From Halorhodospira abdelmalekii (GTDB lineage: Bacteria; Pseudomonadota; Gammaproteobacteria; Nitrococcales; Halorhodospiraceae): DNA of 64,000 nt. The translations under genes and the position numbers were made by a program. Under the pieces are notes generated by a model. That model made no database searches. It had not been told where the DNA came from and was given only the letters and a program-made list of their open reading frames with translations. Positions within the stretch are counted from its first letter, which is position 1. Each line of letters opens with the position of its first letter. Shown here piece by piece: positions 35,384 through 44,662 of the stretch. The stretch spans positions 1 through 64,000 of the forward strand of contig NZ_NRRN01000005.1 of NCBI RefSeq assembly GCF_016583625.1, in the 5' to 3' direction.

Positions 35384-37852
35384 ATGGAAGAGCAGTATCA
35401 ACCGCACCGCATTGAAGCCGCAGCGCAAGCCTACTGGGAGGAGAAGCAGACCTTCCGCGCCCACGAGGACGACCCGCGTCCGAAGTACTACTGTCTCTCG
35501 ATGTTTCCCTATCCGAGTGGGCGGCTGCACATGGGCCACGTCCGCAACTACACCATCGGCGATGTGGTCAGCCGCTATAAGCGGATGCAGGGCCATAACG
35601 TCCTGCAGCCGATGGGCTGGGACGCCTTCGGTCTGCCGGCCGAGAACGCGGCGATTGAGCGCGGTGTGGCGCCGGCAGCGTGGACCCGCGAGAACATCGC
35701 CGCGATGCGTGAGCAGTTGCAGCGCCTCGGCTTTGGCTACGACTGGCAGCGCGAGCTGGCGACTTGTGATCCCGACTACTACCGCTGGGAGCAGTGGCTC
35801 TTTATTCGCCTCTATCAAAAGGGGTTGGTCTACCGGAGGACGGCCGTGGTCAACTGGGATCCGGTCGATCAGACGGTGCTGGCCAACGAGCAGGTGATCG
35901 ACGGGCGGGGCTGGCGCTCCGGGGCGCTGGTCGAGCAGCGTGAGATCCCGCAATGGTTTCTGCGCATTACCGACTACGCCGATGAATTGCTCTCTGGGCT
36001 CGATGCGCTGCCCGGCTGGCCGACACAGGTCTGCAACATGCAGCGCAACTGGATCGGCCGCTCGGAGGGGGTTGAGCTGCGCTTTGCCATCACCGGTCGT
36101 GACGAGCAGCTGACGGTTTTTACGACTCGCCCCGATACGCTCTACGGCGTCACCTATATGGGGTTGGCGCCCGAGCACCCACTCAGTCTTGAGCTGGCGG
36201 AGAGCAACCCGCAGATCGCCGAGCTGGTCGCCGAGGCGCGCACCGGCGGTACTGCCGAGGCGGATCTGGCGACCCGCGAAAAGCGTGGCGCCGATACTGG
36301 GTTAACGGCGATCCACCCGCTGACTGGTCAGCCGATCCCGATCTGGGTCGCGAACTTCGTGCTGATGGGCTACGGCTCGGGGGCGGTGATGGCGGTGCCG
36401 GCGCACGATCAGCGCGACTGGGCCTTTGCGCGCGCCTATGGGCTGCCGATCGAGCCGGTCGTCTACCCGGGGGATGGCAGCGATCTCGATATCAGCGAAG
36501 GGGCCTTTACTGCCCCTGGTGTGCTCGTCGACTCCGGGCCCTTTAGCGGCATGCCGTCGGAGCGTGCGAGCGCGGCGATCGCCGAACGGCTCGAGGCCGC
36601 CGGTCAGGGCGAGCGCCGCATCCAGTTCCGACTGCGCGACTGGGGGGTGTCGCGACAGCGCTACTGGGGGGCGCCGATCCCGATGATCCACTGCCCGCAC
36701 TGCGGGATCGTGCCGGTCCCGGAGGCGGAGTTGCCGGTGGTGCTGCCCGAGCAAGTCGATCTGAGCGGGGGCGGCTCGCCGCTGCGCAGCATGCCGGAGT
36801 TCTACGCCACGACGTGCCCGCAGTGCGGGGCGGCGGCCGAGCGCGAGACCGACACCTTCGATACCTTTATGGAGTCGTCGTGGTACTTCGCCCGCTTCGC
36901 CTGCCCCGATCAGCATCAGGCCATGCTCGATGAGCGCGCCGATCAGTGGACGCCGGTGCATCAGTACATCGGTGGTGTCGAGCACGCCGTGTTGCACCTG
37001 CTCTATGCGCGCTTTTTCCATAAGGTGCTGCGCGATGAGGGGTTGCTGCACTCCGATGAGCCCTTTACCCGCCTGTTGACGCAGGGGATGGTGCTCAAAG
37101 AGGGCGTGAAGATGTCGAAGTCGAAGGGCAATACGGTCGACCCGCAGGCCCTCGTCGATCGCTTCGGCGCCGATACGGTGCGTCTTTTCACCATGTTTGC
37201 CGCCCCCCCCGAACAGTCGCTCGAGTGGTCTGATAGCGGGGTCGAAGGGGCGGCGCGCTTCCTTCGTCGTCTCTACGCCTTGGTGCGCGATCACCTGGCG
37301 CACGGTGATCTGCCGGCCGATGGCGAGCCGCTCAGCACGGCCTCGCTCGATAGTGAGCAGCAGGCACTGCGCCGCAAGGTCCACGAGACGATCGTCAAGG
37401 CGAGCGACGATATCGGTAAGCGCTTTACCTTCAACACGGCGATCGCCGCCGTTATGGAACTCTCTAACGCCCTCGCTAAGGCGGTGGGGGAGGCCGACCC
37501 GGTGACGCGGCGGATCGTCCGCGAGGGGGTGGAGGCGGCCGTGCTGATCCTCGCACCGATCACCCCGCATCTGAGCCACCATCTGTGGTCGGCACTCGGC
37601 CATACCACCCCGGTGGTCGATGCGCCGTGGCCGCAGGCCGATGAGCAGGCGCTGGCACGGGCCGAGGTCGAGCTGGTGGTGCAGGTCAACGGCAAACTGC
37701 GTGGCCACGTCACCCTGCCGGTCGGCGCCGATGAGGCGACGGCGCGCGAGGCCGCTCTAGCCGAGGCGAACGTACAGCGCTTTATCGAAGGGAAGGCGAT
37801 CAAGAAGGTCGTCCTGGTGCCGGAGAAGTTGATCAATGTGGTCGCGCAGTAG
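35384..37852 (+). CDS. leuS: Leucyl-tRNA synthetase
   Basis: 822-residue class I leucyl-tRNA synthetase, charging tRNA-Leu. HMGH (49-52, the HIGH motif) in [12 protein letters not shown], and the KMSKS loop [11 protein letters not shown] (about 577-587) are intact. The CP1 editing domain (about 220-410) contains [13 protein letters not shown] and [12 protein letters not shown], with the GTG-like D residue that clears mischarged tRNA. The C-terminus [17 protein letters not shown]...[12 protein letters not shown] is typical. Slightly shorter than E. coli LeuRS (860). The start is the ATG before [11 protein letters not shown]; upstream in-frame codons give a low-quality extension. No ribosome binding site is seen because of a 15-bp duplication. 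Followed by lptE and holA, the standard gammaproteobacterial order. Confidence 0.98.
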   Translation: MEEQYQPHRIEAAAQAYWEEKQTFRAHEDDPRPKYYCLSMFPYPSGRLHMGHVRNYTIGDVVSRYKRMQGHNVLQPMGWDAFGLPAENAAIERGVAPAAWTRENIAAMREQLQRLGFGYDWQRELATCDPDYYRWEQWLFIRLYQKGLVYRRTAVVNWDPVDQTVLANEQVIDGRGWRSGALVEQREIPQWFLRITDYADELLSGLDALPGWPTQVCNMQRNWIGRSEGVELRFAITGRDEQLTVFTTRPDTLYGVTYMGLAPEHPLSLELAESNPQIAELVAEARTGGTAEADLATREKRGADTGLTAIHPLTGQPIPIWVANFVLMGYGSGAVMAVPAHDQRDWAFARAYGLPIEPVVYPGDGSDLDISEGAFTAPGVLVDSGPFSGMPSERASAAIAERLEAAGQGERRIQFRLRDWGVSRQRYWGAPIPMIHCPHCGIVPVPEAELPVVLPEQVDLSGGGSPLRSMPEFYATTCPQCGAAAERETDTFDTFMESSWYFARFACPDQHQAMLDERADQWTPVHQYIGGVEHAVLHLLYARFFHKVLRDEGLLHSDEPFTRLLTQGMVLKEGVKMSKSKGNTVDPQALVDRFGADTVRLFTMFAAPPEQSLEWSDSGVEGAARFLRRLYALVRDHLAHGDLPADGEPLSTASLDSEQQALRRKVHETIVKASDDIGKRFTFNTAIAAVMELSNALAKAVGEADPVTRRIVREGVEAAVLILAPITPHLSHHLWSALGHTTPVVDAPWPQADEQALARAEVELVVQVNGKLRGHVTLPVGADEATAREAALAEANVQRFIEGKAIKKVVLVPEKLINVVAQ

Positions 37853-38444
37853 GATGGATAGCAGTCGAGGCAGTCGAGGCAGTCGAGGCAGAATTGGCGG
37901 CGACGGCCTTGGCCGTAGCGCTGGTGGTGCCGATCGCTGTGCAGGGTGGCGCTGCATGGCGGTGGCGTTGCTGCTGCTGCCGCTGGCGCTGCCGTGGCTG
38001 ACTGCTTGTGGCTGGCAGCTGCGGGGCTCAGGTGCCGGGGCATCGCTCGACGGCCAGGGCGTCTATCTCGCTGATGAGGTCGGCAGCGCCTCGCTCTACA
38101 GCGAGGCAAGGCGTGCCATTGAACTTGCCGGCGGTCGCTACGTTTCAAGCCGTGGCGAGGCCGACTGGGTGTTGACCCTCCACGATCAGGAGCGGGAGCG
38201 TGAGACGGGAGCGGTCGGCGTCGGTGGCGATGCCCAGGACTACCGCCTTTACTACCGGATCGACTACAGCGTCAGCGCTGTCGACGGCGAGCGGCGCCTG
38301 AGTCGTCAACGTTTTGAGAGTTCCCGGACCTTTGCTGAGCCGGCCGGCGGGGCCGATGCCCGGCGCCAGCGTGAAGACGAACTCGAAGAGGAGTTGCGCC
38401 GCGATGCGCTGCGCATGATTTTGCTTCGCATCCAGGCGCTCTAG
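37836..38444 (+). CDS. lptE: LPS-assembly lipoprotein LptE
   Basis: About 202-residue LptE (RlpB), the outer-membrane lipoprotein that plugs LptD and feeds LPS to the surface. The lipobox LTAC follows [24 protein letters not shown], and the mature start CGWQLRG is the family signature. The ATG at 37836, overlapping leuS by 17 bp, has GGAGAAG upstream; 37854 and 37957 are alternatives, the last lacking basic residues in the signal. Between the start and the signal lies a Ser/Arg/Gly-rich stretch encoded partly by three 9-bp repeats (37862-37888), so the n-region is unusually long. Four bases before holA. Confidence 0.85.
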   Translation: MWSRSRMDSSRGSRGSRGRIGGDGLGRSAGGADRCAGWRCMAVALLLLPLALPWLTACGWQLRGSGAGASLDGQGVYLADEVGSASLYSEARRAIELAGGRYVSSRGEADWVLTLHDQERERETGAVGVGGDAQDYRLYYRIDYSVSAVDGERRLSRQRFESSRTFAEPAGGADARRQREDELEEELRRDALRMILLRIQAL

Positions 38445-38447
38445 GTC

Positions 38448-39449
38448 GTGTCTAAACCCGAGCATCCCGAAGCACTCTATCGGCGGCTTAAAACGCAGCT
38501 CCCGGCGGTCTGTCTGATCGCCGGTGAGGAGCCGCTGTTGCAGCGCGAGGCGGGTGACGCGGTGCGGGCTGCGGCACGGCAGGCTGGGTATAGCGCCCGC
38601 GAAGTGCTTGAGGTCGAGACAAACTTCGACTGGCGACGACTCTACGATACTGCGGCGACCCTGTCGCTCTTCGGCGAGCGGCGGCTGCTGGAGTTGCGTA
38701 TGGCGAGCGCTAAACCGGGCTCTGCCGGATCGGCGGCACTGCAGGATTATTGTAAGAAGCCGCCTGCCGACACCGTGCTGCTGGTGACTTGTGGCCGGCT
38801 CGAACGGGCCGCTCGGGAGTCGGCGTGGGTGAAGGCGTTGGCCGCGGCCGGAATCTTTGTCTACTGCTGGCCGCTGTCAGCGGGTAAAATGCCGCAGTGG
38901 GTTGAGCAGCGTTTGCGCGCCGCTGGGTTGATCCCCGAGCGTGAGGCGGTGGCGACGATCAGCGACTTGGCCGAGGGCAATCTGCTGGCCGCTGACCAGG
39001 CGATCGAGAAGTTGCGCCTGTTGGTCGGTAAGGGGCCGGTCGATGGTCCGACCGCGCGGCAGGCCCTGGCCGATAGCGCCCGTTACGGCGTCGATGACTT
39101 GGCCGATGCCGCACTCGCCGGCGAGTTGGTGCGGGCGCAGCGGATCTTAAACGGTCTCTACGCCGAGCGGGTGGCGCCGCAGCTGATCCTCTGGGCGTTG
39201 GCGCGCGATATTCGGGTGGCCGCGCGCCTCGCCGCTGGTGCCGAGCAGGCGGTGTTGACGCGTGAGCGGATCTGGAGGTGGCGGGCCGAGCGGCTGCAGC
39301 GGGCAGCGCGTCGGTTGCCGTTGGCGACTTGGCGGCAGCTGTTGCGCCGCTGCCACCGCGTCGATTGCGCCATCAAGGGGGTGCCCCCGGGGCGTCCGCA
39401 AGAGGAACTGCGTGCGCTGGTCTTGCGGCTGGCGCGAGCGCTCGGCTGA
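38448..39449 (+). CDS. holA: DNA polymerase III delta subunit
   Basis: 333-residue HolA, the delta subunit of the clamp loader, which opens the beta sliding clamp. Hallmarks: LPAVCLIAGEEPLLQREAGDAVR near the start and the 'FGERRLLELRM' strand, then the AAA-like lid and C-terminal collar (RAQRILNGLYAERVAPQLILWALARDIR). GTG start 3 bp after lptE. Length is normal (about 340). Directly behind the stop is a run of T (TTTTATTTTTT) preceded by a CGAGCGCTCG palindrome, which may end the leuS-lptE-holA transcript. Confidence 0.94.
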   Translation: MSKPEHPEALYRRLKTQLPAVCLIAGEEPLLQREAGDAVRAAARQAGYSAREVLEVETNFDWRRLYDTAATLSLFGERRLLELRMASAKPGSAGSAALQDYCKKPPADTVLLVTCGRLERAARESAWVKALAAAGIFVYCWPLSAGKMPQWVEQRLRAAGLIPEREAVATISDLAEGNLLAADQAIEKLRLLVGKGPVDGPTARQALADSARYGVDDLADAALAGELVRAQRILNGLYAERVAPQLILWALARDIRVAARLAAGAEQAVLTRERIWRWRAERLQRAARRLPLATWRQLLRRCHRVDCAIKGVPPGRPQEELRALVLRLARALG

Positions 39450-39493
39450 ATTTTATTTTTTGGGGTGGGGGGGCGGCTCGGCGGCTTTGCTAC

Positions 39494-39526
39494 CATAAGC
39501 CCAGCATAAGTCCAGCATACGCCCAG
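39494..39526. repeat. 11-bp tandem repeat upstream of proA
   Basis: Three successive units: CATAAGCCCAG, CATAAGTCCAG, CATACGCCCAG. It lies about 100 bp before the proA start in an otherwise unremarkable 173-bp gap. Confidence 0.85.
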
Positions 39527-39622
39527 GGCGATTGTGCAGCGACTGCGAAGGGTAGCTGAAAGGTCGCCGAATCAATAAGGTGGCTGAATAAGGTAGCAAA
39601 TCGATAACTCAGGAGAGGGTGC

Positions 39623-40903
39623 ATGAGTACTGAAACTTCCGCTGCAGGCTCGATCACCGCGATGGTGCACGAGGTCGGTCAGCGCGCGCGCGCAGCCAGT
39701 CGTCTCTTGGCGCGCTCCTCCACCGCCGCGCGCAACAACGCTCTGCACGCCATGGCCGCGCGCATCGAGGCCCACGCCGAGGCGATCGCCCAGGCCAATG
39801 CCGAGGATCTGGCCGCTGCCCGTGAAGCCGGTCTTGAGGCGGCCTTGATCGACCGAATGGAGCTGACTCCGGAGCGCATCCAGGCGATGGCCGACGGCTT
39901 ACGTGAGATCGCCGCACTGCCCGATCCAGTCGGTGCGGTGCGTGATCTTGCCGCTCGCCCCTCGGGGATTCAGGTCGGTAAGATGCGCGTCCCGCTCGGG
40001 GTGATCGGCATCATCTACGAGTCGCGCCCGAATGTGACGGCCGACGCTGCCGGACTCTGCATTAAATCGGGGAACGCAGCGATCCTGCGCGGCGGCTCGG
40101 AGGCGATTCGCTCCAATCGGGCGATCGCCGAGCAGGTCCGCGCCGGTCTTGAGCAGGCGGGCTTGCCAGGGGACGGTGCGCAAGTGATTGCGACGACCGA
40201 TCGCGATGCGGTCAGGGCGCTGATTCAGATGCCGGAGTATGTCGATGTGCTGGTGCCGCGCGGTGGTAAGTCACTGGTCGAGCGGATCAGCAACGAGGCA
40301 CGGGTGCCGGTGATCAAGCACCTCGACGGCATCTGTCACGTCTATATTGATGATGAGGCCGATTTCGATCAGGCGGTGGCGATCGCCGTCAACGCCAAGA
40401 CGCAGCGCCTCGGCACCTGCAATACCATGGAGACGTTGCTCGTCGCCGCCGCCGTTGCCGAGCGGATGCTCCCGGAGATCGCCCGGCAGATGACCGACGC
40501 CGGTATCGAACTGCGCGGTTGTGCGCGGACCTGCGCCCTAGTCCCGACGGCGCACCCGGCGAGCGAGGAGGATTGGGCGACGGAGTATTTGGGGCCGATC
40601 CTGAGCATCGCCGTGGTCGACGATCTCGATGCAGCACTGGCCCACATCGAGCGCTACAGCTCGGCCCACACCGAGGCTATCGTGACGCAGAACTACACCA
40701 AGGCGCAGCGCTTCTTGCGTGAGGTCGACTCCAGCTCGGTGATGGTCAACGCCTCGACGCGCTTTGCCGACGGCTACGAGTACGGACTCGGGGCGGAGAT
40801 CGGCATCAGCACCGATAAGCTGCACGCACGGGGGCCGGTCGGTCTCGAGGGGCTGACGACCGAGAAGTACATCGTCCTCGGCGACGGGCAGGTGCGCCGT
40901 TAG
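39623..40903 (+). CDS. proA: Gamma-glutamyl phosphate reductase
   Basis: 426-residue ProA, which reduces gamma-glutamyl phosphate to glutamate-5-semialdehyde with NADPH in proline synthesis. The catalytic cysteine is C266 in [12 protein letters not shown]. Other signatures are [34 protein letters not shown] and [27 protein letters not shown]. Full length. RBS CAGGAGAGGG precedes the ATG. The gene is followed 1 bp later by nadD. Proline synthesis also matters for osmoadaptation, but nothing here shows salt control. Confidence 0.97.
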   Translation: MSTETSAAGSITAMVHEVGQRARAASRLLARSSTAARNNALHAMAARIEAHAEAIAQANAEDLAAAREAGLEAALIDRMELTPERIQAMADGLREIAALPDPVGAVRDLAARPSGIQVGKMRVPLGVIGIIYESRPNVTADAAGLCIKSGNAAILRGGSEAIRSNRAIAEQVRAGLEQAGLPGDGAQVIATTDRDAVRALIQMPEYVDVLVPRGGKSLVERISNEARVPVIKHLDGICHVYIDDEADFDQAVAIAVNAKTQRLGTCNTMETLLVAAAVAERMLPEIARQMTDAGIELRGCARTCALVPTAHPASEEDWATEYLGPILSIAVVDDLDAALAHIERYSSAHTEAIVTQNYTKAQRFLREVDSSSVMVNASTRFADGYEYGLGAEIGISTDKLHARGPVGLEGLTTEKYIVLGDGQVRR

Positions 40904-40904
40904 C

Positions 40905-41612
40905 ATGGCGACTGAGCGCGTGCGCCGAATCGGTATCCTGGGTGGGACCTTCGATCCGATCCACTTCGGCCATTTGCGCCCCGCCGAGGAGGTCGCCGAG
41001 GCGTTGCAGCTCGATGAATTGCGGCTGATCCCGGCGCGTACCCCGCCGCACCGAGCGCGCCCGCGGCTCTCGGCGCAGCTGCGTGCCGAACTCATTGCCC
41101 TGGCCCTCTCTGGGCATCCGATCGCCACCCTCGATACCCGCGAGCTTGAGCGTGCCGGCCCCTCCTACACGGTCGACACCCTAGCTGCGATCGCCGCCGA
41201 GGAGCGAGCGGCGGGGGCAGCAATCGCTGCCGAAGAGCAAGCGGCGGGGCAGCCGGCGGTGCTGCTGCTGATCCTGGGCTACGACAGCTTCGTGGGCCTG
41301 CCGGCGTGGTCGCGCTGGCGCCGACTCTTTGACTACGCTCACCTGGTCGTCACCGAGCGTCCCGGGAGCCACCATCCGCTCCCTGCCGCTTTGGCCTCCG
41401 AGGTGGCGGTACGGCGTTGTCGCGATCCCCAACACCTGCACACTGCTGCACCGGGACGGATCTACTTCCACCCGGTGACGCCGCTGGCGATCTCGGCGAC
41501 GGCGATTCGCAGCGCCCTGGCCAGTGGTCGTTCGGTGCGCTACCTCTTGCCGGAGCCGGTGCGGCAACGCATCGTCGGCGAGGCGCTGTACGGCTACCCA
41601 CAAGTTGTGTGA
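40905..41612 (+). CDS. nadD: Nicotinate-mononucleotide adenylyltransferase
   Basis: 235-residue NadD, converting nicotinate mononucleotide to deamido-NAD in NAD synthesis. The nucleotidyltransferase motifs are GILGGTFDPIHFGH (7-20, with the H-x-G-H) and the C-terminal ISATAIRSAL. An insert near 90-115 consists of two diverged copies of AAIAAEERAAG, from a 33-bp duplication (about 41184-41249), that is absent from typical NadD. It lies in a surface loop before the conserved LGYDSFVGLPAW. The start follows the proA stop by one base. Downstream are rsfS and rlmH. Confidence 0.95.
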   Translation: MATERVRRIGILGGTFDPIHFGHLRPAEEVAEALQLDELRLIPARTPPHRARPRLSAQLRAELIALALSGHPIATLDTRELERAGPSYTVDTLAAIAAEERAAGAAIAAEEQAAGQPAVLLLILGYDSFVGLPAWSRWRRLFDYAHLVVTERPGSHHPLPAALASEVAVRRCRDPQHLHTAAPGRIYFHPVTPLAISATAIRSALASGRSVRYLLPEPVRQRIVGEALYGYPQVV

Positions 41613-41669
41613 CTGAATGAACCATTGGACCCTATGGATGGGGACGCAAAGACGAGTGCAGATCCACTG

Positions 41670-42020
41670 ATGAGCGTATTAGCAATCGAGACCATCGTCC
41701 GCGAAGCCCTCGATGACATCAAGGCCCGAGAGACGGTCGTGATCGATGTTCGCGAGCGCACGCCGATGACCGACCTGATTGTGGTGACGACTGGCACATC
41801 CGGGCGCCATATCCAAGCGATTGCCCGCAATGTGATCGATCGGGCCAAGGAGTACGGGATCCATATTCTCGGCATCGAAGGGGATGAGCCCGGTTCCGAG
41901 TGGGTGCTGGTCGACCTTGGCGATGCCGTCGTCCACGTCATGACCGCGGAGAGCCGCGAATTTTACCGCCTGGAGCGGATCTGGGAGATGGATCCGGCCG
42001 TCGATACGGATGTGCACTAG
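41670..42020 (+). CDS. rsfS: Ribosomal silencing factor RsfS
   Basis: 116-residue RsfS (Iojap/YbeB), which binds ribosomal protein L14 and blocks subunit joining in starved cells. Conserved segments: [36 protein letters not shown], and [15 protein letters not shown]. The ATG at 41670 fits the usual N-terminus ([16 protein letters not shown]); in-frame TTG (41625) and ATG (41634) would add 12-15 residues without family support. The position between nadD and rlmH is the standard gammaproteobacterial one. The stop is followed by the rlmH GTG at 2 bp. Confidence 0.95.
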   Translation: MSVLAIETIVREALDDIKARETVVIDVRERTPMTDLIVVTTGTSGRHIQAIARNVIDRAKEYGIHILGIEGDEPGSEWVLVDLGDAVVHVMTAESREFYRLERIWEMDPAVDTDVH

Positions 42021-42022
42021 GC

Positions 42023-42493
42023 GTGCGCATCGAATTGATTGCCGTCGGCACGAAGCCGCCGCGCTGGGTGCGCGAGGGGTTTCAGGCGTATAGCGAGCGA
42101 CTTGGCCGGGGGTGGCGGCTGCGTTTGACGGAGGTTCCGGCCGGCGCAGGGCGTGGCAGCAGTAATGATCGGGCGTCCGCTGAGTACGAAACGCAGCGGT
42201 TGCTGCGCGCAGTGCCACCGGATCGGCCTTGTGTGGTCTTCGATGAGCGCGGTGCTGCGCTGAGTACGCAGCAGTGGGCGGAGCACTTCGAGCGCTGGCG
42301 CCATCAGGGGGGTGAGGTGGCGATGTTGATCGGCGGGGCCGACGGCCTGGGTTGTGCCGCGCACGCGCGCGCTGACGCCTGCTGGTCGTTATCCCCTTTG
42401 ACGTTGCCGCATATGCTGGTGCGTCTGCTGGTCGCCGAACAAGTCTATCGCGCCTGGACGCTGCTTAGCGGCCATCCGTATCATCGCGCTTAG
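42023..42493 (+). CDS. rlmH: 23S rRNA pseudouridine-1915 N3-methyltransferase
   Basis: 156-residue RlmH (SPOUT family), methylating pseudouridine 1915 of 23S rRNA in assembled 70S ribosomes. The SPOUT knot signatures are visible: [28 protein letters not shown] and the C-terminal [28 protein letters not shown] start 2 bp after rsfS gives [13 protein letters not shown], the family N-terminus; a longer frame open upstream is not supported. Length is standard (155). A GC-rich hairpin follows the stop. Confidence 0.95.
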   Translation: MRIELIAVGTKPPRWVREGFQAYSERLGRGWRLRLTEVPAGAGRGSSNDRASAEYETQRLLRAVPPDRPCVVFDERGAALSTQQWAEHFERWRHQGGEVAMLIGGADGLGCAAHARADACWSLSPLTLPHMLVRLLVAEQVYRAWTLLSGHPYHRA

Positions 42494-42494
42494 G

Positions 42495-42510
42495 CCGGTT
42501 GTCGAACCGG
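42495..42510 (+). other. Hairpin after rlmH
   Basis: CCGGTT/AACCGG with GTCG loop, starting 2 bases after the rlmH stop. There is no U-tract, so it could be a Rho-independent terminator only weakly, or an mRNA-stabilising end. A run of alternating GC (about 42514-42526) follows. Confidence 0.4.
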
Positions 42511-42569
42511 TCGGAGCGCGCGCGCGCCGCCGGCGTGAACACTGACCTACCTAGCCTATAAGAAGGACG

Positions 42570-43181
42570 ATGACCATGGAGCCCTTCATTATTCTTGCGT
42601 CTCAATCGCCGCGTCGTCGGGAGCTGCTTGAGCGAATCGGGGTCCGCTACGAGACCGTCGTTGCCCCAGTCGACGAACAGCCTGAGCCCGATGAGGGGGC
42701 CGAGATGTTCGTGCTGCGCATGGCCTTGGAGAAGGCGCGGCGCGGCTTTGCGGCCACCGAGCAGCGAGCGCCGACGTTGGCTGCCGATACGGCCGTGGTG
42801 ATCGATGGCGAGATCATCGGCAAACCGCGTGACCAGGCCGATGCTCAGCGCATGCTGATGCGCCTCTCCGGGGCGACTCACCGCGTACTCACGGGTGTGG
42901 CGTTGGTCGATGATCGCGAGGCGACCCGGCTCTCGGTCAGCCAGGTGACCTTTCGCACCCTCGATGAGCAGGAGTGTCAAGGCTACTGGGCCAGCGGCGA
43001 GCCGGCCGATAAAGCCGGCGCCTACGCCATCCAAGGGCGTGGTGGGGTCTTTATCGAACATCTGGAGGGCAGCTATACCGGTGTGATGGGGTTGCCGCTC
43101 TACGAGACTACGCTGCTGCTCGATGAGTTTGCGATCCCGTGGCGGGGGCTGTGGTCGGCGCCCGCGGACGTTGCGCAGTGA
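42570..43181 (+). CDS. maf: Maf-family nucleoside triphosphate pyrophosphatase
   Basis: 203-residue Maf protein of the YhdE type, hydrolysing dTTP/UTP (and modified forms) to monophosphates, probably for nucleotide-pool sanitation. Motifs: LASQSPRRRELLERIGV (about 8-24), ADTAVVIDGEIIGKP (about 70-84), and YAIQGRGGVFIEHLEGSY. The ATG at 42576 two codons in is also possible. The last codon overlaps the RNase G start (GTGA). Short spacing (76 bp) to rlmH across a hairpin makes a new transcription unit likely. Confidence 0.93.
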   Translation: MTMEPFIILASQSPRRRELLERIGVRYETVVAPVDEQPEPDEGAEMFVLRMALEKARRGFAATEQRAPTLAADTAVVIDGEIIGKPRDQADAQRMLMRLSGATHRVLTGVALVDDREATRLSVSQVTFRTLDEQECQGYWASGEPADKAGAYAIQGRGGVFIEHLEGSYTGVMGLPLYETTLLLDEFAIPWRGLWSAPADVAQ

Positions 43182-44629
43182 GCCAGGAACTGCTGATCAA
43201 CCTCACGCCGCGCGAGACGCGAGTGGCGCTGGTCGAGAACGGGGTTCTACAGGAGATCCACCTAGAGCGGGCCCGCCGCCGCGGGCTCGTCGGCAACATC
43301 TACCTTGGACAGGTGCGCCGCGTGCTGCCCGGCATGCAGGCGGCCTTCATTGATGCTGGGCTGGAGCGTACCGCCTTTCTACACGTCTCCGATCTGCGCC
43401 GTGATACCGGCGAGACGCCGCCCCCGATCGATCAGCTCATTCGCGAGCAGCAATCGTTGCTGGTGCAGGTGATCAAAGATCCGATCGGCAACAAGGGGGC
43501 GCGGGTAACGACGCAGATCACCGTCCCGTCGCGCTATCTGGTGCTGACGCCGAGTTCAGCGGGGGTGGGGGTCTCGGCGCGCATTGAGGACGATGGCGAG
43601 CGGGCGCGCTTGCGCGCCGTAGCCCAGAACTTCGGCGCCGAGGAGGATGCGCAGGCCGGGCTGATCTTTCGCACCGCCGCTGAAGGGGTTGGCGATGACG
43701 CGTTAGCGGCCGACCGTGATTTTCTTTTACGACTATGGGATTCGATCCGCATGCGCGCCGAGCGGGCGCAACCGGGCACTTTGGTGCACGAGGATCTGCC
43801 GTTGCTGCTGCGCGCCTTGCGTGATCTGGCCACCCGCGATCTAGAGCGGGTGCGGGTCGATTCGCGCGAGGGGCTGCAGCGCGTGCGTGAGTTTTGTAGC
43901 GATCTGCTGCCCCATCTAGCCGATCGGGCCGAGCACTACGTCGGTGAGCGGCCGATCTTCGACCTCTACGGGGTGGAGGATGAGATCGAACGGGCGCTTG
44001 ATCGACGCGTCGATTTAAAGTCGGGTGGGCACCTGATCATCGATCAGACGGAGGCGATGACGACGGTCGATGTTAACACTGGTGGCTTTGTCGGCCACCG
44101 TAACGTCGATGAGACGATCTTCAAGACCAATTTAGAGGCCGCGCAGGCGATTGCTCGGCAGCTGCGCTTGCGCAACCTCGGCGGCATCATCATCGTCGAT
44201 TTCATCGATATGAGCGAGCCGGAGCATCGCCGACAGGTGCTGCGGGCGCTTGAAAAGGCATTGGAACGTGACCACGCTAAGACCCAGGTCGGGGTCGTCT
44301 CCGCGCTTGGTCTTGTCGAGATGACGCGCAAGCGCACCCGCGAAAGCCTTGAGCAACTGACCTGTGAGCCGTGCCCGACCTGTAGCGGGCGGGGGAGCGT
44401 GAAGACCGCCGAGACGGTTGCTTATGAGATCTTTCGCGAGATTCTGCGCGAGGTACGGCAGTTCGAGGCGCAGCGGGTCATCGTGCTGGCGGCTCCGGCG
44501 GTGGTCGAGATCCTGCTCGATGAGGAGTCAAACAGCCTGGCGCAGCTTGAGGAGTTTATCGAGCGACCGATTGAGCTGCAGGTCGAGTCGCTCTACGCTC
44601 CCGATCAGTTCGATGTGATTCCCGTCTGA
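43178..44629 (+). CDS. rng: Ribonuclease G
   Basis: 483-residue RNase G (E/G family), which processes the 5' end of 16S rRNA and cleaves AU-rich single-stranded RNA. N-terminal S1 domain (about 35-125): RGLVGNIYLGQVRRVLPGMQAAFIDAG. Catalytic DNase I-like subdomain with TVDVNTGGF and IVDFIDM (metal-binding aspartates), then the zinc-link cysteines CEPCPTCSGRG (about 420). The GTG start overlaps the maf stop, matching the family start (SQELLINLTPRETRVALVE); upstream codons are unsupported. It keeps the maf-rng-yhdP-tldD order of gammaproteobacteria. Length is normal (489 in E. coli). Confidence 0.97.
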   Translation: MSQELLINLTPRETRVALVENGVLQEIHLERARRRGLVGNIYLGQVRRVLPGMQAAFIDAGLERTAFLHVSDLRRDTGETPPPIDQLIREQQSLLVQVIKDPIGNKGARVTTQITVPSRYLVLTPSSAGVGVSARIEDDGERARLRAVAQNFGAEEDAQAGLIFRTAAEGVGDDALAADRDFLLRLWDSIRMRAERAQPGTLVHEDLPLLLRALRDLATRDLERVRVDSREGLQRVREFCSDLLPHLADRAEHYVGERPIFDLYGVEDEIERALDRRVDLKSGGHLIIDQTEAMTTVDVNTGGFVGHRNVDETIFKTNLEAAQAIARQLRLRNLGGIIIVDFIDMSEPEHRRQVLRALEKALERDHAKTQVGVVSALGLVEMTRKRTRESLEQLTCEPCPTCSGRGSVKTAETVAYEIFREILREVRQFEAQRVIVLAAPAVVEILLDEESNSLAQLEEFIERPIELQVESLYAPDQFDVIPV

Positions 44630-44635
44630 CTAGAC

Positions 44636-44654
44636 GCCGGCCGCCCGGGCCGGC
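44636..44654 (+). other. GC hairpin between rng and yhdP
   Basis: 7-bp stem GCCGGCC/GGCCGGC with loop GCCCG, 6 bases after rng. No U-tract, so an attenuator or mRNA 3'-end protector seems more likely than a strong terminator; yhdP begins 8 bp later. Confidence 0.45.
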
Positions 44655-44662
44655 CTAATTCG

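Noticed and set aside
36302-37708. Reverse-strand frames opposite leuS
   Set aside because: Antisense artefacts of the high GC third position; LeuRS motifs are on the forward strand.
43139-43177. Upstream start codon for RNase G inside maf
   Set aside because: The residues before the GTG at 43178 do not match RNase G, and the GTGA overlap with the maf stop gives the expected N-terminus.
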